Shown one piece after another: positions 17,701 to 26,717 of a stretch of DNA of 27,907 nt (its first letter is position 1; each line of letters begins with the position of its first letter). The notes beneath the pieces were generated by a model. The model did not search any database, had not been told where the DNA came from, and saw nothing but the letters and a program-made list of their open reading frames with translations. A program made the translations under genes and the position numbers. The stretch is from Bremia lactucae. Taxonomy: Eukaryota; Oomycota; Peronosporomycetes; Peronosporales; Peronosporaceae. The DNA lies in contig NC_090621.1 in assembly GCF_004359215.1 (NCBI RefSeq), positions 4,897,610-4,925,516 of the forward strand. The letters are read 5' to 3'.

Positions 17701-18770
17701 CCCCTACTGCGCTCCAGCATTTTCCGATTCCTCAGTGATCGATGCAGAACTCATCCGTCCCGCACGCTGGTTCTTATCATGGCCCTTTCGGAAGGATGTC
17801 CACTTGTTGAGCGTCTTTGCCCCAGCAGGGGCCCTGGCATAGAAGCGAGCCATCATATGGCCGCGCTTGCCGCATTTGTAGCAGAAAACGTCTGCATTGC
17901 CCAACTCCATGGTAATGGTATCTGACCTCTCGGCCGACGGCTTATTCCAAGCTGTCGCCGAGGCACTATTGTAGGATTGCTCCTCAACTAAGGAAATTTG
18001 GTTTGCCTCTTCCATCGTCGACGGCACTTTTCTAAAAGGGCCTGTCGTGATGGGCCAAGTCGTAGTCCGTTCGTACACGTGGACACCTTAATGTGCTCCG
18101 GAATCGGACCTATGGTAATGGACGCCGACAGCGACGCATCTCTTGCACATACTCTTGCAGAGATCGCTTAGACTGTCGCGCTCTAAAGAAGCGCGCCTGA
18201 AGCAACACTTCGTTGTTCGGCGCTAGTACATGGCGCGAATCTGTGTCTTAAAGATCGCCCATGTAGGGAACGCCTTTCTGTCCACCATAAGCGCCGAGTA
18301 AGCCCACTCTGAGGCCTCACTGCGCAGATGCGACATGGCGTACGACACCATCCGGCTGTTATCTTCGATGAGCTGCGCAAACCACATTGCTCCACGGCTG
18401 ACAGCCAGTGGGCATTGTGTGCGCTGTTCCATCAAATTTGGGCGGGTCCATCCGAATGGGCCTCGGCTGACGCGGCCGGGCAGAGCGAGCCTCAACAGTC
18501 CTGTTTAGAGCCTCGCTCCGAGCGTGCTCATGCCTCAGCTTAGCTTGAGTCTGAGTGACGGACTCCGCCGCAGCATGGCTCTGTGCCTCGGACGCGACTC
18601 TCCGCTGTCCGAGCACGAATGCGAAACTGCTCAAACTGAGCAACATTTTTGCTCAGGAGGACCGACCAAGAGCCCGGCCAGGGCTTGTTCACCAGGTCCT
18701 TGTGCCAAGTGCCCTGCCACCTTCCGATGATGTTCGAAGAGGTGGGGAAATGAGCCCAATCGATTTTAAA
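17701..18770 (-). pseudogene. gag: Gypsy gag, element D
   Basis: The minus strand reads a long polar N-terminus (LRHEHARSEALNRTVEARSA), then PKFDGTA, FAQLIEDNSRMVSYAMSHLR, EASEWAYSALMVDRKAFPTW and FKTQIRAMY, which is the capsid core. After shifts come GPFRKVPSTMEEANQISLVE and a zinc knuckle CYKCGKRGHMMARF (17883-17842), whose last Cys is replaced by Phe. It ends in a basic tail. It lies after the 5' LTR and before the protease. Three open stretches in different frames (18646-18359, 18495-18223, 18078-17704) together cover it. Confidence 0.87.
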
Positions 18771-18812
18771 GCTCTACCAAACGAACAGACGCAGAGATGC
18801 GGGTCGCAAGAA

Positions 18813-18829
18813 GGATTCAAGTGCTACCA
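18813..18829 (-). other. Primer-binding site of element D
   Basis: TGGTAGCACTTGAATCC on the minus strand starts two bases (CT) after the LTR end. The first eight bases fit the 3' end of an initiator tRNA-Met. Confidence 0.7.
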
Positions 18830-18831
18830 AG

Positions 18832-19350
18832 TGTGGGCAAGCCCGTCTTAATGCGGCCACGCTCTACTTAGACACACACCCTAGCACAGCGAGGAAGAGG
18901 TTTTACCAGCTTCTCTTGCGCGCAGTGAGGTAGTTGTGGTGAGCGCCTTAGCGACCTCACCCAACGCACTAAGTACTATAGTAAAGTTTTGCCACGGGAG
19001 CGGTTATCCGGCTCCTCGTGCGCACTTTCTAAGTAGGAAGTAATTTCTGCCTGATTTGTACTTAATACTATTAAATATAAATACCTTTTTTTTACATCAA
19101 AAATGACATCGCTGTAGATAACACTATTATGTATTGCGAGCGTTTACCTTGCGTAACGGATGACGCTAGGCGTCATCCCTCCTAATGTGAATGCACCAAT
19201 GTGCATCACATACACAAGGGTTGGTCACAAATGTGAACCACCCCCGAGTGGTGGGTGTAATTACTTTATTAAAGTAGTTGACAATCCCCTTAAGTACACC
19301 AAGTGTACCTAACGGGGACTGTGCAACATAGGGCAATTTAGCCCGTCACA
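18832..19350 (-). mobile_element. 5' LTR of element D, Gypsy family D
   Basis: The minus-strand LTR is about 519 bp, TGTGACGGGCTAAATTG...GGGCTTGCCCACA. It is matched in reverse by the solo LTR at 25468-25862 (shared blocks: TAGACACACACCCTAGCACAGCGAGGAAG, GTGCAGTGAGGTAGTTGTGG-like, CGGCTCCTCGTGCGCACTT). It includes hairpins such as ggatgacgc-tag-gcgtcatcc (19158-19178). It sits directly against the primer site of the family-A LTR at 19360. Confidence 0.85.
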
Positions 19351-19738
19351 GCTACCAGGTGTAACGGGGCAGTGCCGACTTGTTCTACTTCATTATAAGT
19401 CAACTTTGCAATGTTTTAGTGCAAGTGGTGCCACACGTCACTTCTCGAACAATAGTAATTGCAGATGAAGATTCTCTTCAAAACACTTGCTTTTAAGAGA
19501 GTTAAAAGTAATTGTATTTAATAAAATTGTGTTCTTCTATTTCTATCTATTTCTACTAACCTAATTATACACTAATACAATCATGTAATAAAGTCTTATT
19601 TGTCTCTCTTTGCACGCGTCCAGTGCTGACTGGGCCGCGGAGCAAGTAAATATAAAGGCCTATATCTACCAATAAATAAGCTTTTCGAATATTACTATGT
19701 TAAGTAATATTCTTAAAGTAGTTTCTACCTTTTAGATA
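19351..19738 (-). mobile_element. Family-A 5' LTR with cut primer site (host of element D)
   Basis: The minus-strand LTR runs from about 19738 to 19360 (CCCCGTTACA). Two bases and TGGTAGC follow (19357-19351), and then element D begins. The primer site shows that this was a 5' LTR and that D landed inside it. The sense-5' ~70 bases of the LTR are missing at 19738, where the sequence changes abruptly. It matches 25970-26553 over GGGGCAGTGCCGACTTG, the TCAATTTTGCAATG-like part and GGCCTATATCTACC. Confidence 0.8.
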
Positions 19739-19962
19739 GGGAGCCGGTATAGACACACACCCCTTTTGGTATAGCTAAACCCCCTCACCGTATGTTTATT
19801 TTGATTAAATAAAAAATACACATTACAAATAAATAATTTCATTTTTCCGCTATAGCGCAAAATTGACAATTGCTCCTTTCGAGTCGATTTTGATCCCTTT
19901 TGGACCTTAGTACACCCCGCTAAGATACATTCGGGAAGCGATATAGCCACACCCTGTATTTA
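19739..19962. mobile_element. Possible DNA-transposon end or MITE
   Basis: A block related to GGTATAGxCACACCCC occurs three times in the same direction: at about 19744 (GGTATAGACACACACCCC), 19770 (GGTATAGCTAAACCCC) and 19939 (GATATAGCCACACCCTG). Repeated motifs near an abrupt change of sequence suggest the end of a DNA transposon. No inverted repeat, target duplication or transposase is seen, so this is a weak call. The short minus-strand ORF across it (19950-19732) has no recognisable domain. Confidence 0.3.
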
Positions 19963-20316
19963 TGAGAGTAGCGTAATGGTACCAACTTGTTGATAACTAG
20001 AATGCATTTGAGAAACCTCTATGCAGGCTTTTCCAGCTTCAGTAGCTCGAAAGGTCTGCAAAACGACTTCGCAATATATGCGTACTTTTATGTTAAATAG
20101 CAAGATGCTTTTTCAACAAAAATATAAGGAAATTGTGGCTCATGGTGGTTACAAAGATAGCACTAAGATTCGCCTATTTGAAGAGTAAGCATGAACTTCC
20201 GCAAAATTTTAGAAATAAGCGATAAGAGCACGCATGTAAGTTAGTCTTTGGAGGTAAAGGATAAATTTGTTTTACTTTAGTAAAGAGGTTAAGCTAAGGA
20301 AGAATTTATTTCAATA
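19963..20316. other. Unassigned AT-rich sequence
   Basis: No long ORF or repeat. One short frame (about 20108-20187, LFQQKYKEIVAHGG...) looks faintly protein-like but matches nothing I recognise. Confidence 0.3.
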
Positions 20317-20391
20317 ATGCTTCGTCGCGGCTGCATGAACCGCAGCCGAAGGCGCCGCACTATTCGCATACCACATGGACTTGTTCACCAT
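20317..20391 (-). pseudogene. N-terminal remnant of a family-A antisense ORF
   Basis: The minus strand reads, from an ATG at 20391-20389, MVNKSMWYANSAAPSAAVHAA. This is the same start as the antisense ORF of element E (MKNKLMRGANSAAPSAAVRA at 26675). The codons differ mostly at third positions (aaa/aag, gct/gcg, tca/tcg). After 25 codons the similarity ends. This third copy supports the choice of start for the antisense protein. Confidence 0.7.
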
Positions 20392-20493
20392 GCGATAAAA
20401 TTAAAAATGATAAATCTGAGCCAATCAACATCGTTTTTAATAAAGTGGTCTTATAGTGACCACTCTACCCAATGACAGTCAGAGTGATTGTCG

Positions 20494-20509
20494 TTTAAGG
20501 GAGGGGTGA
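20494..20509 (+). other. Polypurine tract before a family-A LTR
   Basis: TTTAAGGGAGGGGTGA directly precedes TGTAACGG. It matches the tracts at 1001-1018 and 26554-26571 (opposite strand), and makes the following LTR a 3' LTR in plus sense. Confidence 0.8.
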
Positions 20510-20923
20510 TGTAACGGAGTGTATCGTTACATGAAATTAGCACTTAAAAGTTGTTAATTAATATATATTAGAAAAGGTAGAGAATATTTGGAGAATATTT
20601 CTTTACATGGTAATATTCTAAAGGCTTATCCATTGGTAGATAGAGACCATTATATCTACTTTCTCCGCGGCCCAGTCAGCGCTGTACGTGCGCAAGGAGA
20701 AAGACAGATAAGACTTTTAATAAATATACTGTATTAGTTTATTATTAAGTTAGCACTATGTAGATAGACAAGAAGAATTTAATTATATTAATACAGTTCT
20801 AATTAATCCTCTTTAAAGCGAGTGTTTTAAAGAGAAGACTTCCTCTGCACGTACTAGTGTACGTGAAGTGACGTGATGCACCACTCGCACTGAGGCAGTA
20901 CAAGTCGGCAGTGCCCCGTTATA
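20510..20923 (+). mobile_element. 3' LTR of a plus-strand family-A element
   Basis: The LTR is about 414 bp, TGTAACGGAGTGTATCGTTACATG...GTGCCCCGTTATA. It is the reverse of 25970-26553 without the rRNA insertion found there. Only the last ~190 bases of the element's interior (20317-20509) survive before it. The LTR holds a 7-bp-stem hairpin cacgtac-tagt-gtacgtg at about 20848-20865. Confidence 0.85.
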
Positions 20924-21451
20924 CTACGGCTCTGGCGGCGCATATATGGGCACTATATCACTACAGGCGAGCCTTAGAAAAAAATTAAGAGGTACCATAA
21001 GCGTACAGTCGCTAATATTATCTATCGCTTTTTCTTTTGTTACTGCCACCAAGTTGAAGAATGATGTTTAATGTTTATTGCACATGCAAGTTTGCAAGCT
21101 CAATCGTACCATAAGGACTAAGTCAATTCGTCGTGGCAATTCACTTTGCATCTTACAGCTGCAACACATTCGATGAAATTAAAATGCTGCCTTGTCGGCA
21201 CTTTGCAAGACTTGCTAGTACAATGGCTTTTATAATGTTTCATTTAAAGCACAATCAAAATGATTTTTGACGACAAGGTAATCAATGCGTGCAATGTTAC
21301 ATTTTGAAGCTATACTTCAACGGGCTTAAGTCCCAAACCGCACCCAATGCGTCACAATACATCGAAAAAATATAAACCTATATGAGAACAGCATATTGAA
21401 ACCGAATTAATCGCTTTCCTTAAGATGCACAGCCATCAAAGGATCTGTTGA
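20924..21451. other. Unassigned sequence between family-A LTR and Copia LTR
   Basis: AT-rich DNA without a long ORF. I see no terminal repeats or known motifs. It is either host sequence or the eroded remains of another element. Confidence 0.4.
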
Positions 21452-21691
21452 TGTTGACATTTTGTGTACGCTCAAGCGTCATGATGACGTTTGATTGTAA
21501 TCGTTTTGCAACGGACACAGAAAGTGAAACTACAGCAACAGGTTATATAAAGAAATAAACGACTCATGTGAGGTCTTCGTAGTGCTTTTACAAAGGAGTC
21601 GCTGACTGCATGTGTAAATTTTCTAAAGACTAATATACTTTTCAATTTACTTCCTGACTACAAGTTGTCTCTATGATATACTATCTCTACA
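21452..21691 (+). mobile_element. Copia 5' LTR (start approximate)
   Basis: The end is set by the primer site at 21692-21703: ...ATCTCTACA. The start is placed at TGTTGACATTTTG, a typical Copia LTR opening, but a start six bases earlier is possible. A TATA-box-like TATATAA lies at 21544-21550, so transcription would begin in the following ~30 bases. The 3' LTR lies beyond the window or is lost. Confidence 0.55.
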
Positions 21692-21703
21692 TGTTATGAG
21701 CCC
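21692..21703 (+). other. Copia primer-binding site (internal tRNA-Met type)
   Basis: TGTTATGAGCCC complements GGGCTCATAACA, the anticodon arm of a tRNA-Met (CAT anticodon in the middle), not its 3' end. Copia-type elements are known to prime with a half tRNA. The gag start codon (21696-21698) lies inside this site. Confidence 0.6.
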
Positions 21704-22454
21704 AAATACGGTGGGAGCAAACGATATTCTCAACGAAGACAACTACTTCGTATGGGAGTCTAACGCGCGAATGAAGCTCGCCAAGAAGGGGCTATTGGAG
21801 CAGATCGACGCGACGATGGCACTGTGTGAAGATGACGCTAGCACGTCTTTATGGAAAGTCAACGATATGAAGGCCTTCGCAAACGTGGCTACGATGATCA
21901 ACCCAAGTCTTCAGTCCGTGGTTCGAAATGCAGAGACAACTGTAGAAGCGTGCGGAATTCTGAAGAGCTTCTTTCTTCGCAAAAGCATTCATGATCGGGT
22001 GCAGATACGACGACAATTCCACGAGTTCAAGATGTAGCAGGGAGGAAGTGTAATGATTCACTTTCTCAAATTGGATGAGCTGTGTATGTCAATACGAGTC
22101 ATCGGTGACGAGGTCGCCCACGATGAGCGGCTCGTGATTCTGCTTGAAAGCTTGTCTGATGAATACGATCAGATCGTCAAGATTATCGAGAACTTGATGG
22201 GCATTGATTTGTTCCAAGCGACTAAGATGCTTCGTCGTGAATACGAAGGCATTGCTCGAGAGGAGAAGAGCGAAATTGCGTTGAAGGCTACAAGAAACGT
22301 CAAGAGCAAGCATTTTCAGTCGAAGGAAACAAAAAACAAGTTTACTGAGACGAGTTTTATATGCGGCAGAAATGGACACAAGAAACAAGAATGCTGGAAG
22401 AATCCAGACAAGGAGAAAAGCTCTGAGCAAGCTTTCATTGTGGGTGAACCATAG
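21696..22454 (+). pseudogene. gag: Copia gag
   Basis: One frame of 253 codons carries LNEDNYFVWESNARMKLAKK and LLEQIDA (the UBN2/Gag start), DRVQIRRQFHEFKM, then an in-frame TAG at 22035-22037 where the family has Gln, and then MIHFLKLDELCMSIRVIG, DERLVILLESLSDEYDQIV and ATKMLRREYEGIAREEKSE. The zinc knuckle is at about 22353-22391 as SFICGRNGHKKQECW: its first Cys has become Ser, so the CCHC set is incomplete. Apart from that stop the gene is intact. It would build the Copia particle. The ATG start overlaps the primer site. Confidence 0.88.
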
Positions 22455-22614
22455 CACTGAAGGTTGGCTACTCGATAGTGGTGCGAGTAGTCATTTGTGC
22501 CCATACCGAGATGAGTTTGTGGAAATCAGATCGCTTGACAGGTCTGTTGGAATTTTGATTCGAATGGAGAAACAGTTTTGGCTGCTGGCGTTGGGTCAAT
22601 TCCTGTCATGTTGA
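22372..22614 (+). pseudogene. pol: Copia protease
   Basis: After a frameshift past the end of gag (VGEP*), the frame reads STEGWLLDSGASSHLCPYRD with the catalytic D-S-G-A. A second shift at about 22570 leads into the next part (GETVLAAGVGSIPVMLKN across the two frames). The DSGASSH motif is the hallmark of Copia proteases. The upstream part of this open frame is out-of-frame gag sequence. Confidence 0.85.
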
Positions 22615-23720
22615 AGAACAAAATAACAATTCAAATTGAAGACGTGTTGCACATTCCAAGGCTGAATCGTCGTCTCCTATCAATATCTGTGCTGGCTGCA
22701 AAAGGGTTACATGTCATTTTTCGGAACAAAATGTGTGAGATCAGGAACGGTCAAGAAGTGGTGAGTCAAGTGACCGAAAAGGGTGAATTGTTTGTGTTGG
22801 AGTGTGATACATTGGAATCTGCAAATGCGAGTGAAGAGGTTGGCGATGGAGCGAAACATATGAGCCCAAGTGTATGGCACGCAAGACTAGAACACTTGCC
22901 ATTTAAGGCAATACAAAACCTCGACAATTGTGTTGGGGGATTTAAGATGCAGGACTCGCCTAACGTTGATGATCAAGACGAAATATGGGAAGAGTGTGTT
23001 ACAGGCAAGTCGTCAGTCAAGCCGTTTTCGAAGTCTAAGTACGGTGAAGATAAGACTATCTCACTGCTCCAAATTATTCACAGCGACGTGATGGGACCAA
23101 TGGAGACCAAGTCGCAAAGAGGGCCAGCTTCGTGGTGACATTTTGGATGATTATTCACACTATATGTGGTCGCATACTATATTGCACACAAGTGAAATGT
23201 GGTGGATAAGTTCATCGAGTTCAAGTCGATGATGGAAAACCAGTTAAGTACCAAGATCAAGTGCGTTCGCACCGACAATGGTGGCGAGTAAATTAACAAG
23301 CGATTGGAAGAAGTATGTCGGAAGTCTGGAATATTGCACCAAGCTTTAGTACCGTAATCGCCACAGCAGATGGAATGGCTGAAAGGCTAAATCGACGAAC
23401 ACTGACAGAACGAGCAAGTTCGATGCTATATAACATGCAAGTGGAGAAGAAATGGTGGGCTGAAGCGATGAATACTGCAGTATACGTGAGTACTTAGGCT
23501 ACATGCGCCTCTCACCCAACCAAGACCCCATTTGAAGTGTGTTTTGGAACCAAGCCAAATCCGTCGCACATGCGAGTGTTTGGTGCAACAGGTTACGCAC
23601 ACATTGCAAAGTAAAACGTCTAAAGTTGGACAAGAAGGCTTGCGATGCATGTTTTGAGGTTACTCACACGATATGAAGGGATATCGTGTCTGAAATTTCG
23701 AGTCTGATCGACTGGAGATC
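22578..23720 (+). pseudogene. pol: Copia GAG-pre-integrase and integrase
   Basis: The frame 22578-23138 holds IEDVLHIPRLNRRLLSISVL and the GAG-pre-integrase domain SVWHARLEHLPFKAIQNL (the family's His-x3-His is H...EH), then CVTGKSSVKPFSKSKYGE and IIHSDVMGPMETKSQ with the first catalytic Asp. Across shifts come EFKSMMENQLSTKIKCVRTD with NGGE (second Asp), a lost segment, and NGMAERLNRRTLTERAS with the catalytic Glu. Last is VEKKWWAEAMNTAVYV and a stop. All three catalytic residues are present, but stops and about five frameshifts break the protein. Confidence 0.88.
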
Positions 23721-24289
23721 ACGCAATCAGTGACTTTACAAGAGTTGCCAAGGTCCAAGTATGTGCAAGTGATTGTAGATATACAGGTTACTACACGTGT
23801 GGAACATGAAAATGATGACGATGCAATGTTATTTAATTACCAAGTACTACTACTCAACGAGGATGTAGAGCCGATGGTTGTGACCAGACTGGCAATGATC
23901 AAGTGATTTCACCTCCAAGTGAATTTGAGTCTATAACCCCACGCCAGGAATTGTAGCATATGTCTAATCCTGCTTTCGATATCGATGATGTTTACATGGA
24001 GCCAACTGATTTGGATGTGGATACGACTCGAGACATTGTGCCCAGGGGGGACTTGGATTTTCACACTGATTTCTCTGCGGTGCAATCATCTCAATTTGGT
24101 GGTCAAAATGCCCCGCTCGCGTTACCATCATCGAACTATGAAGATCAAGCTTTGGTTCCAGTCAGGACATCTACTGTACATGTTACATCGCGCAGTGAGG
24201 AGCCAGAGGCTCGGTCCTCAAAGAGATATCGAATTGAGTATGAGCAAGCAAATGCAGCACTCGAAACTCCATCTACATACTAAGATGTA
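23721..24289 (+). pseudogene. pol: Copia integrase-RT linker
   Basis: A low-conservation, acidic and Ser-rich stretch typical for the region between Copia integrase and RT. The open part 23960-24283 (FDIDDVYMEPTDLDVDTTRD and on) is in the same frame as the RT start and is separated from it only by the TAA at 24281-24283. Confidence 0.7.
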
Positions 24290-25340
24290 ATGGCGTCTCC
24301 TCAATCCAAGATGTGGAGTGATACGATCAAGGTCGAAATAAAGGCAGTGGATAACAAAAAGACATGGACTGTAGTGGAGAATTCTCCAAACAATAGGGTG
24401 ATTGGAACCAAATGGTTTTTTGCAATCAAAAAAACGAGTATGGTGATATTGAGCGGTACAAAGCTCGACTTGTGGCGTTGGGTTATCGTCAAACCTATCG
24501 AGTTGATTACCACGAAACATATTCACCAGTTGCGAACATGAATTCTATTCGCGTCTTCCTGGCTATGTGTTGTCATTATGGAATGACAATTCACCAGTAT
24601 GATGTTGATACTGCGTTCATAAATGGAGTTTTGAACGAAGATGTATACATTTCAACGCCTCAGGGTGTCGAAATGGACCCAGGTCAAGTTTTGAAGCTTA
24701 ACAGAAGTTTGTATGGATTAAACCAGGCTGCTTCAACATGATTCAAGATAATTTTGAAGGTGCTTTGCAACATGAGTTTTGTGCCATGTGTTTTGGACCC
24801 GTGTGTCTTTGTCCGTCACGATGGAAACCTTTCGTGGATATACGTGACGCTGTATGTCGATGATATGCTGATTAGAGGTACTTCTGCAGATTTATTTGAC
24901 AAAGTTGCAGATAAACCAGCAAGTCATTTCAAGTTAAAGACGCTAGGCAATGTGAGATTTATTCTCGGCATTGAGATGGACAATGCACAGCATACAAGAA
25001 GCTCATGATCAGCCAAAATGCGTGCATTGACAGAATGGTCGTAAAATTCAATCAAGTCGGGGCGAAAGTTGTTTACAACCCAAGTGTGGAAGGTCAAGTC
25101 ATGCTTAAGTGCAAGAAAAAGGAACCGAAAACGGAGAATCGACCGTATCGATCTCTAGTAGGACCACTCCTATATGTGGCGATAGATACAAGACCTGATA
25201 TGGCATTTGCAGTAGGTCGACTGAGTCGCCATTTGGAAAAACCGAGTGAAGAATACTGGAATGCAGCCATTCGTGTGCTACGCTGCCTAAAATCAACTGC
25301 AACAAACGGAATTTGTTATCGAAGCAAGCCTGGTGCTTGA
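24290..25340 (+). pseudogene. pol: Copia reverse transcriptase (RVT_2)
   Basis: In order: KMWSDTIKVEIKAVDNKKTW, NRVIGTKWFFAIKK, then a frameshift at a run of seven A (24428-24434). The next frame has YKARLVALGYRQTYRVDYHE, TYSPVANMNSIRVFLAMCCH, QYDVDTAFINGVLNEDVYIS and SLYGLNQAAST. A TGA (24739-24741) stands in place of Trp, then VTLYVDDMLI gives the catalytic YVDD. A second frameshift lies near 24995, and the frame ends with PYRSLVGPLLYVAIDTRPDM. It is nearly full length, with only two shifts and one stop, so it decayed fairly recently compared with the Gypsy RTs here. Confidence 0.92.
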
Positions 25341-25969
25341 AGCTGAGTGCATTTATTTATGCAGATTGGGGAAGTGACAAAGATAGTCATCGTTCGCCAT
25401 CTGAAGTCATGGTGATGGTCCATGACTTTCCAGTCATCTTCAAGTCGAGGCTTCAGAACAGTGTATCTGTAACGGGCTAAACGTCATTAAAGTAGTTAGA
25501 CCCCGCACTCGGGTGTGGTTCACATTTGTAAATTAACACTTGTGTATGTGATGCACATGGGTGCATTCACATTAGGAGGGATGACGGCATTTTGATTGGT
25601 AAAAATAGGTATTGATTCATAATGCGATTAAAAATAAATCAGGCAGAAAACTTTTTCCTACTTCTTAAGTGCGCACGAGGAGCCGGATTACACCTCCCGT
25701 GACGACACTTCACAACAGTACTAAGTGCGTTGGGTGTGTTCGCTAACGCGCCCACCACAACTACCTCACTGCACGCAAGAGAAGCTGGTTCAGCCGCTTC
25801 CTCGCTGTGCTAGGGTGTGTGTCTAAGTAGAACGTGGCTGCATTACGACGTGCCCGCCTACAGTATCATTAAGAACTGCTGAAACTGATTATGTGGCACT
25901 TTCGTTGTGCATTCAATCAGTTTTGAGGTCAAAGTATCATTGATGGAGATGAAGGTCAAGTTACAACTC
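25341..25969 (+). pseudogene. pol: Copia RNase H split by a solo LTR
   Basis: Before the interruption the frame reads ADWGSDKDSHRSPSEVMVMV and FKSRLQNSVS (to 25467). After the solo LTR it resumes as LRTAETDYVALSLCIQSVL (from 25868). If the LTR and one copy of GTATC are set aside, the two halves join in frame; the family has S-x-A-E-A-E-Y at this join. The D-W and E-x-Y positions are RNase H active-site regions. The domain is cut again at 25969 by the LTR of element E, so the rest of Copia lies beyond E. Confidence 0.85.
25463..25867 (+). mobile_element. Solo family-D LTR with GTATC target duplication
   Basis: The LTR 25468-25862 (TGTAACGGGCTAAACG...CGTGCCCGCCTACA, 395 bp) is flanked by GTATC at 25463-25467 and 25863-25867. 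It matches the element D 5' LTR (18832-19350) in reverse orientation, with some internal deletion. The flanking reading frame is Copia RNase H on both sides. A solo LTR arises when the two LTRs of an inserted element recombine and the interior is lost. No primer site or purine tract is present at its borders, as expected. Confidence 0.93.
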
Positions 25970-26553
25970 TGTAACGGGGCAGAACGACTTGTACTGCTTC
26001 AGTACAAGTCCACTTCGCACTGCTTCAGTTAAGAGTGGTGCCTTACGTCACTTCACGTACACTTACCGAATAATGCTCGCTCCTCCCGTATTACCGCGGC
26101 TGCTGGCACGGGTATTAGCCGGAACTTGTTTTTTAAGTACTGTCACTTTCCTCCTTAATGAAAGAGCTTTACAACCTAACTAGCCGTCTTCGCCCACTCG
26201 GTATTGCTGTGCAGAGGAAGACTACTCTTTAAGACAACTACCTTAAAGAAGGTTAAATGAAAAGTGTATTAATATAATAAAGTTTCTCTTATTTATATCT
26301 GTTAATGCTGACTTTATTATGAACTAATACTTAACATGCAATTGAAATCTTATCTGTCTCTATCTCTTTGTTTACGTTTACAGCTGATTAGTTGCGGGGT
26401 AAATAGATATAATGGCCTATACCTATTTATGGATAAGATTTCTGAACATTAGCACATAAAGTAATATTCTCCGAATATTATTTATCTTTTAGATAATATA
26501 TTAATTAACAACCTTTTAAGTGTTAATTTCATGTAACGATTCACCCCGTTACA
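25970..26553 (-). mobile_element. 3' LTR of element E, Gypsy family A
   Basis: The minus-strand LTR is 584 bp, TGTAACGGGGTGAATCGTTACATG...TCTGCCCCGTTACA. The purine tract lies at 26554 on, so it is the 3' LTR of an element that continues beyond the right edge. It is inserted in the Copia RNase H. The base quintet before it is AACTC (25965-25969), which should recur after the far LTR. It contains the rRNA piece 26064-26208; without that it is about 439 bp, close to its sister at 20510-20923. A 10-bp-stem hairpin lies at 25987-26009. Confidence 0.88.
26064..26208 (-). pseudogene. Mitochondrial-type small-subunit rRNA fragment inside an LTR
   Basis: The minus strand is a piece of bacterial-type SSU rRNA, from the 'CAGCAATACCGAGTGGGCGAAG' region through GGTTGTAAAGCTCTTTC, a short V3 stem, AGTTCCGGCTAA, and the universal GTGCCAGCAGCCGCGGTAA site (26109-26091), to GAGCATTATTCGG. 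The AT-rich loops and short V3 helix point to a mitochondrial gene rather than a free-living bacterium. Comparison with the sister LTRs (rc of 20840-20870), which read ...CACGTACACT-AGTACGTGCAGAGGAAG, shows that the piece interrupts the LTR at 26063/26209. It is too short to function. Confidence 0.85.
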
Positions 26554-26571
26554 TCATCCCTCCCTTAAACG
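26554..26571 (-). other. Polypurine tract of element E
   Basis: The minus strand reads TTTAAGGGAGGGATGA immediately before the LTR start. It matches those at 1001-1018 and 20494-20509 and fixes the minus orientation of element E. Confidence 0.8.
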
Positions 26572-26717
26572 ACAATCACTCTGACTATCACTGGATGGAG
26601 TGGTAACTATGTGACCACTTAATTTAAAAAAGATGATGTTGATTGGTCGGAACCATCATTTTAAATTCCATCGAATGAAGAACAAATTAATGCGGGGTGC
26701 TAATAGTGCGGCGCCTT

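Noticed and set aside
26064..26208. Bacterial contamination indicated by a 16S rRNA match
   Set aside because: The piece is embedded in an LTR with intact LTR sequence on both sides, and its AT-rich short V3 form suits a mitochondrial gene, so a nuclear copy of organelle DNA is more likely.
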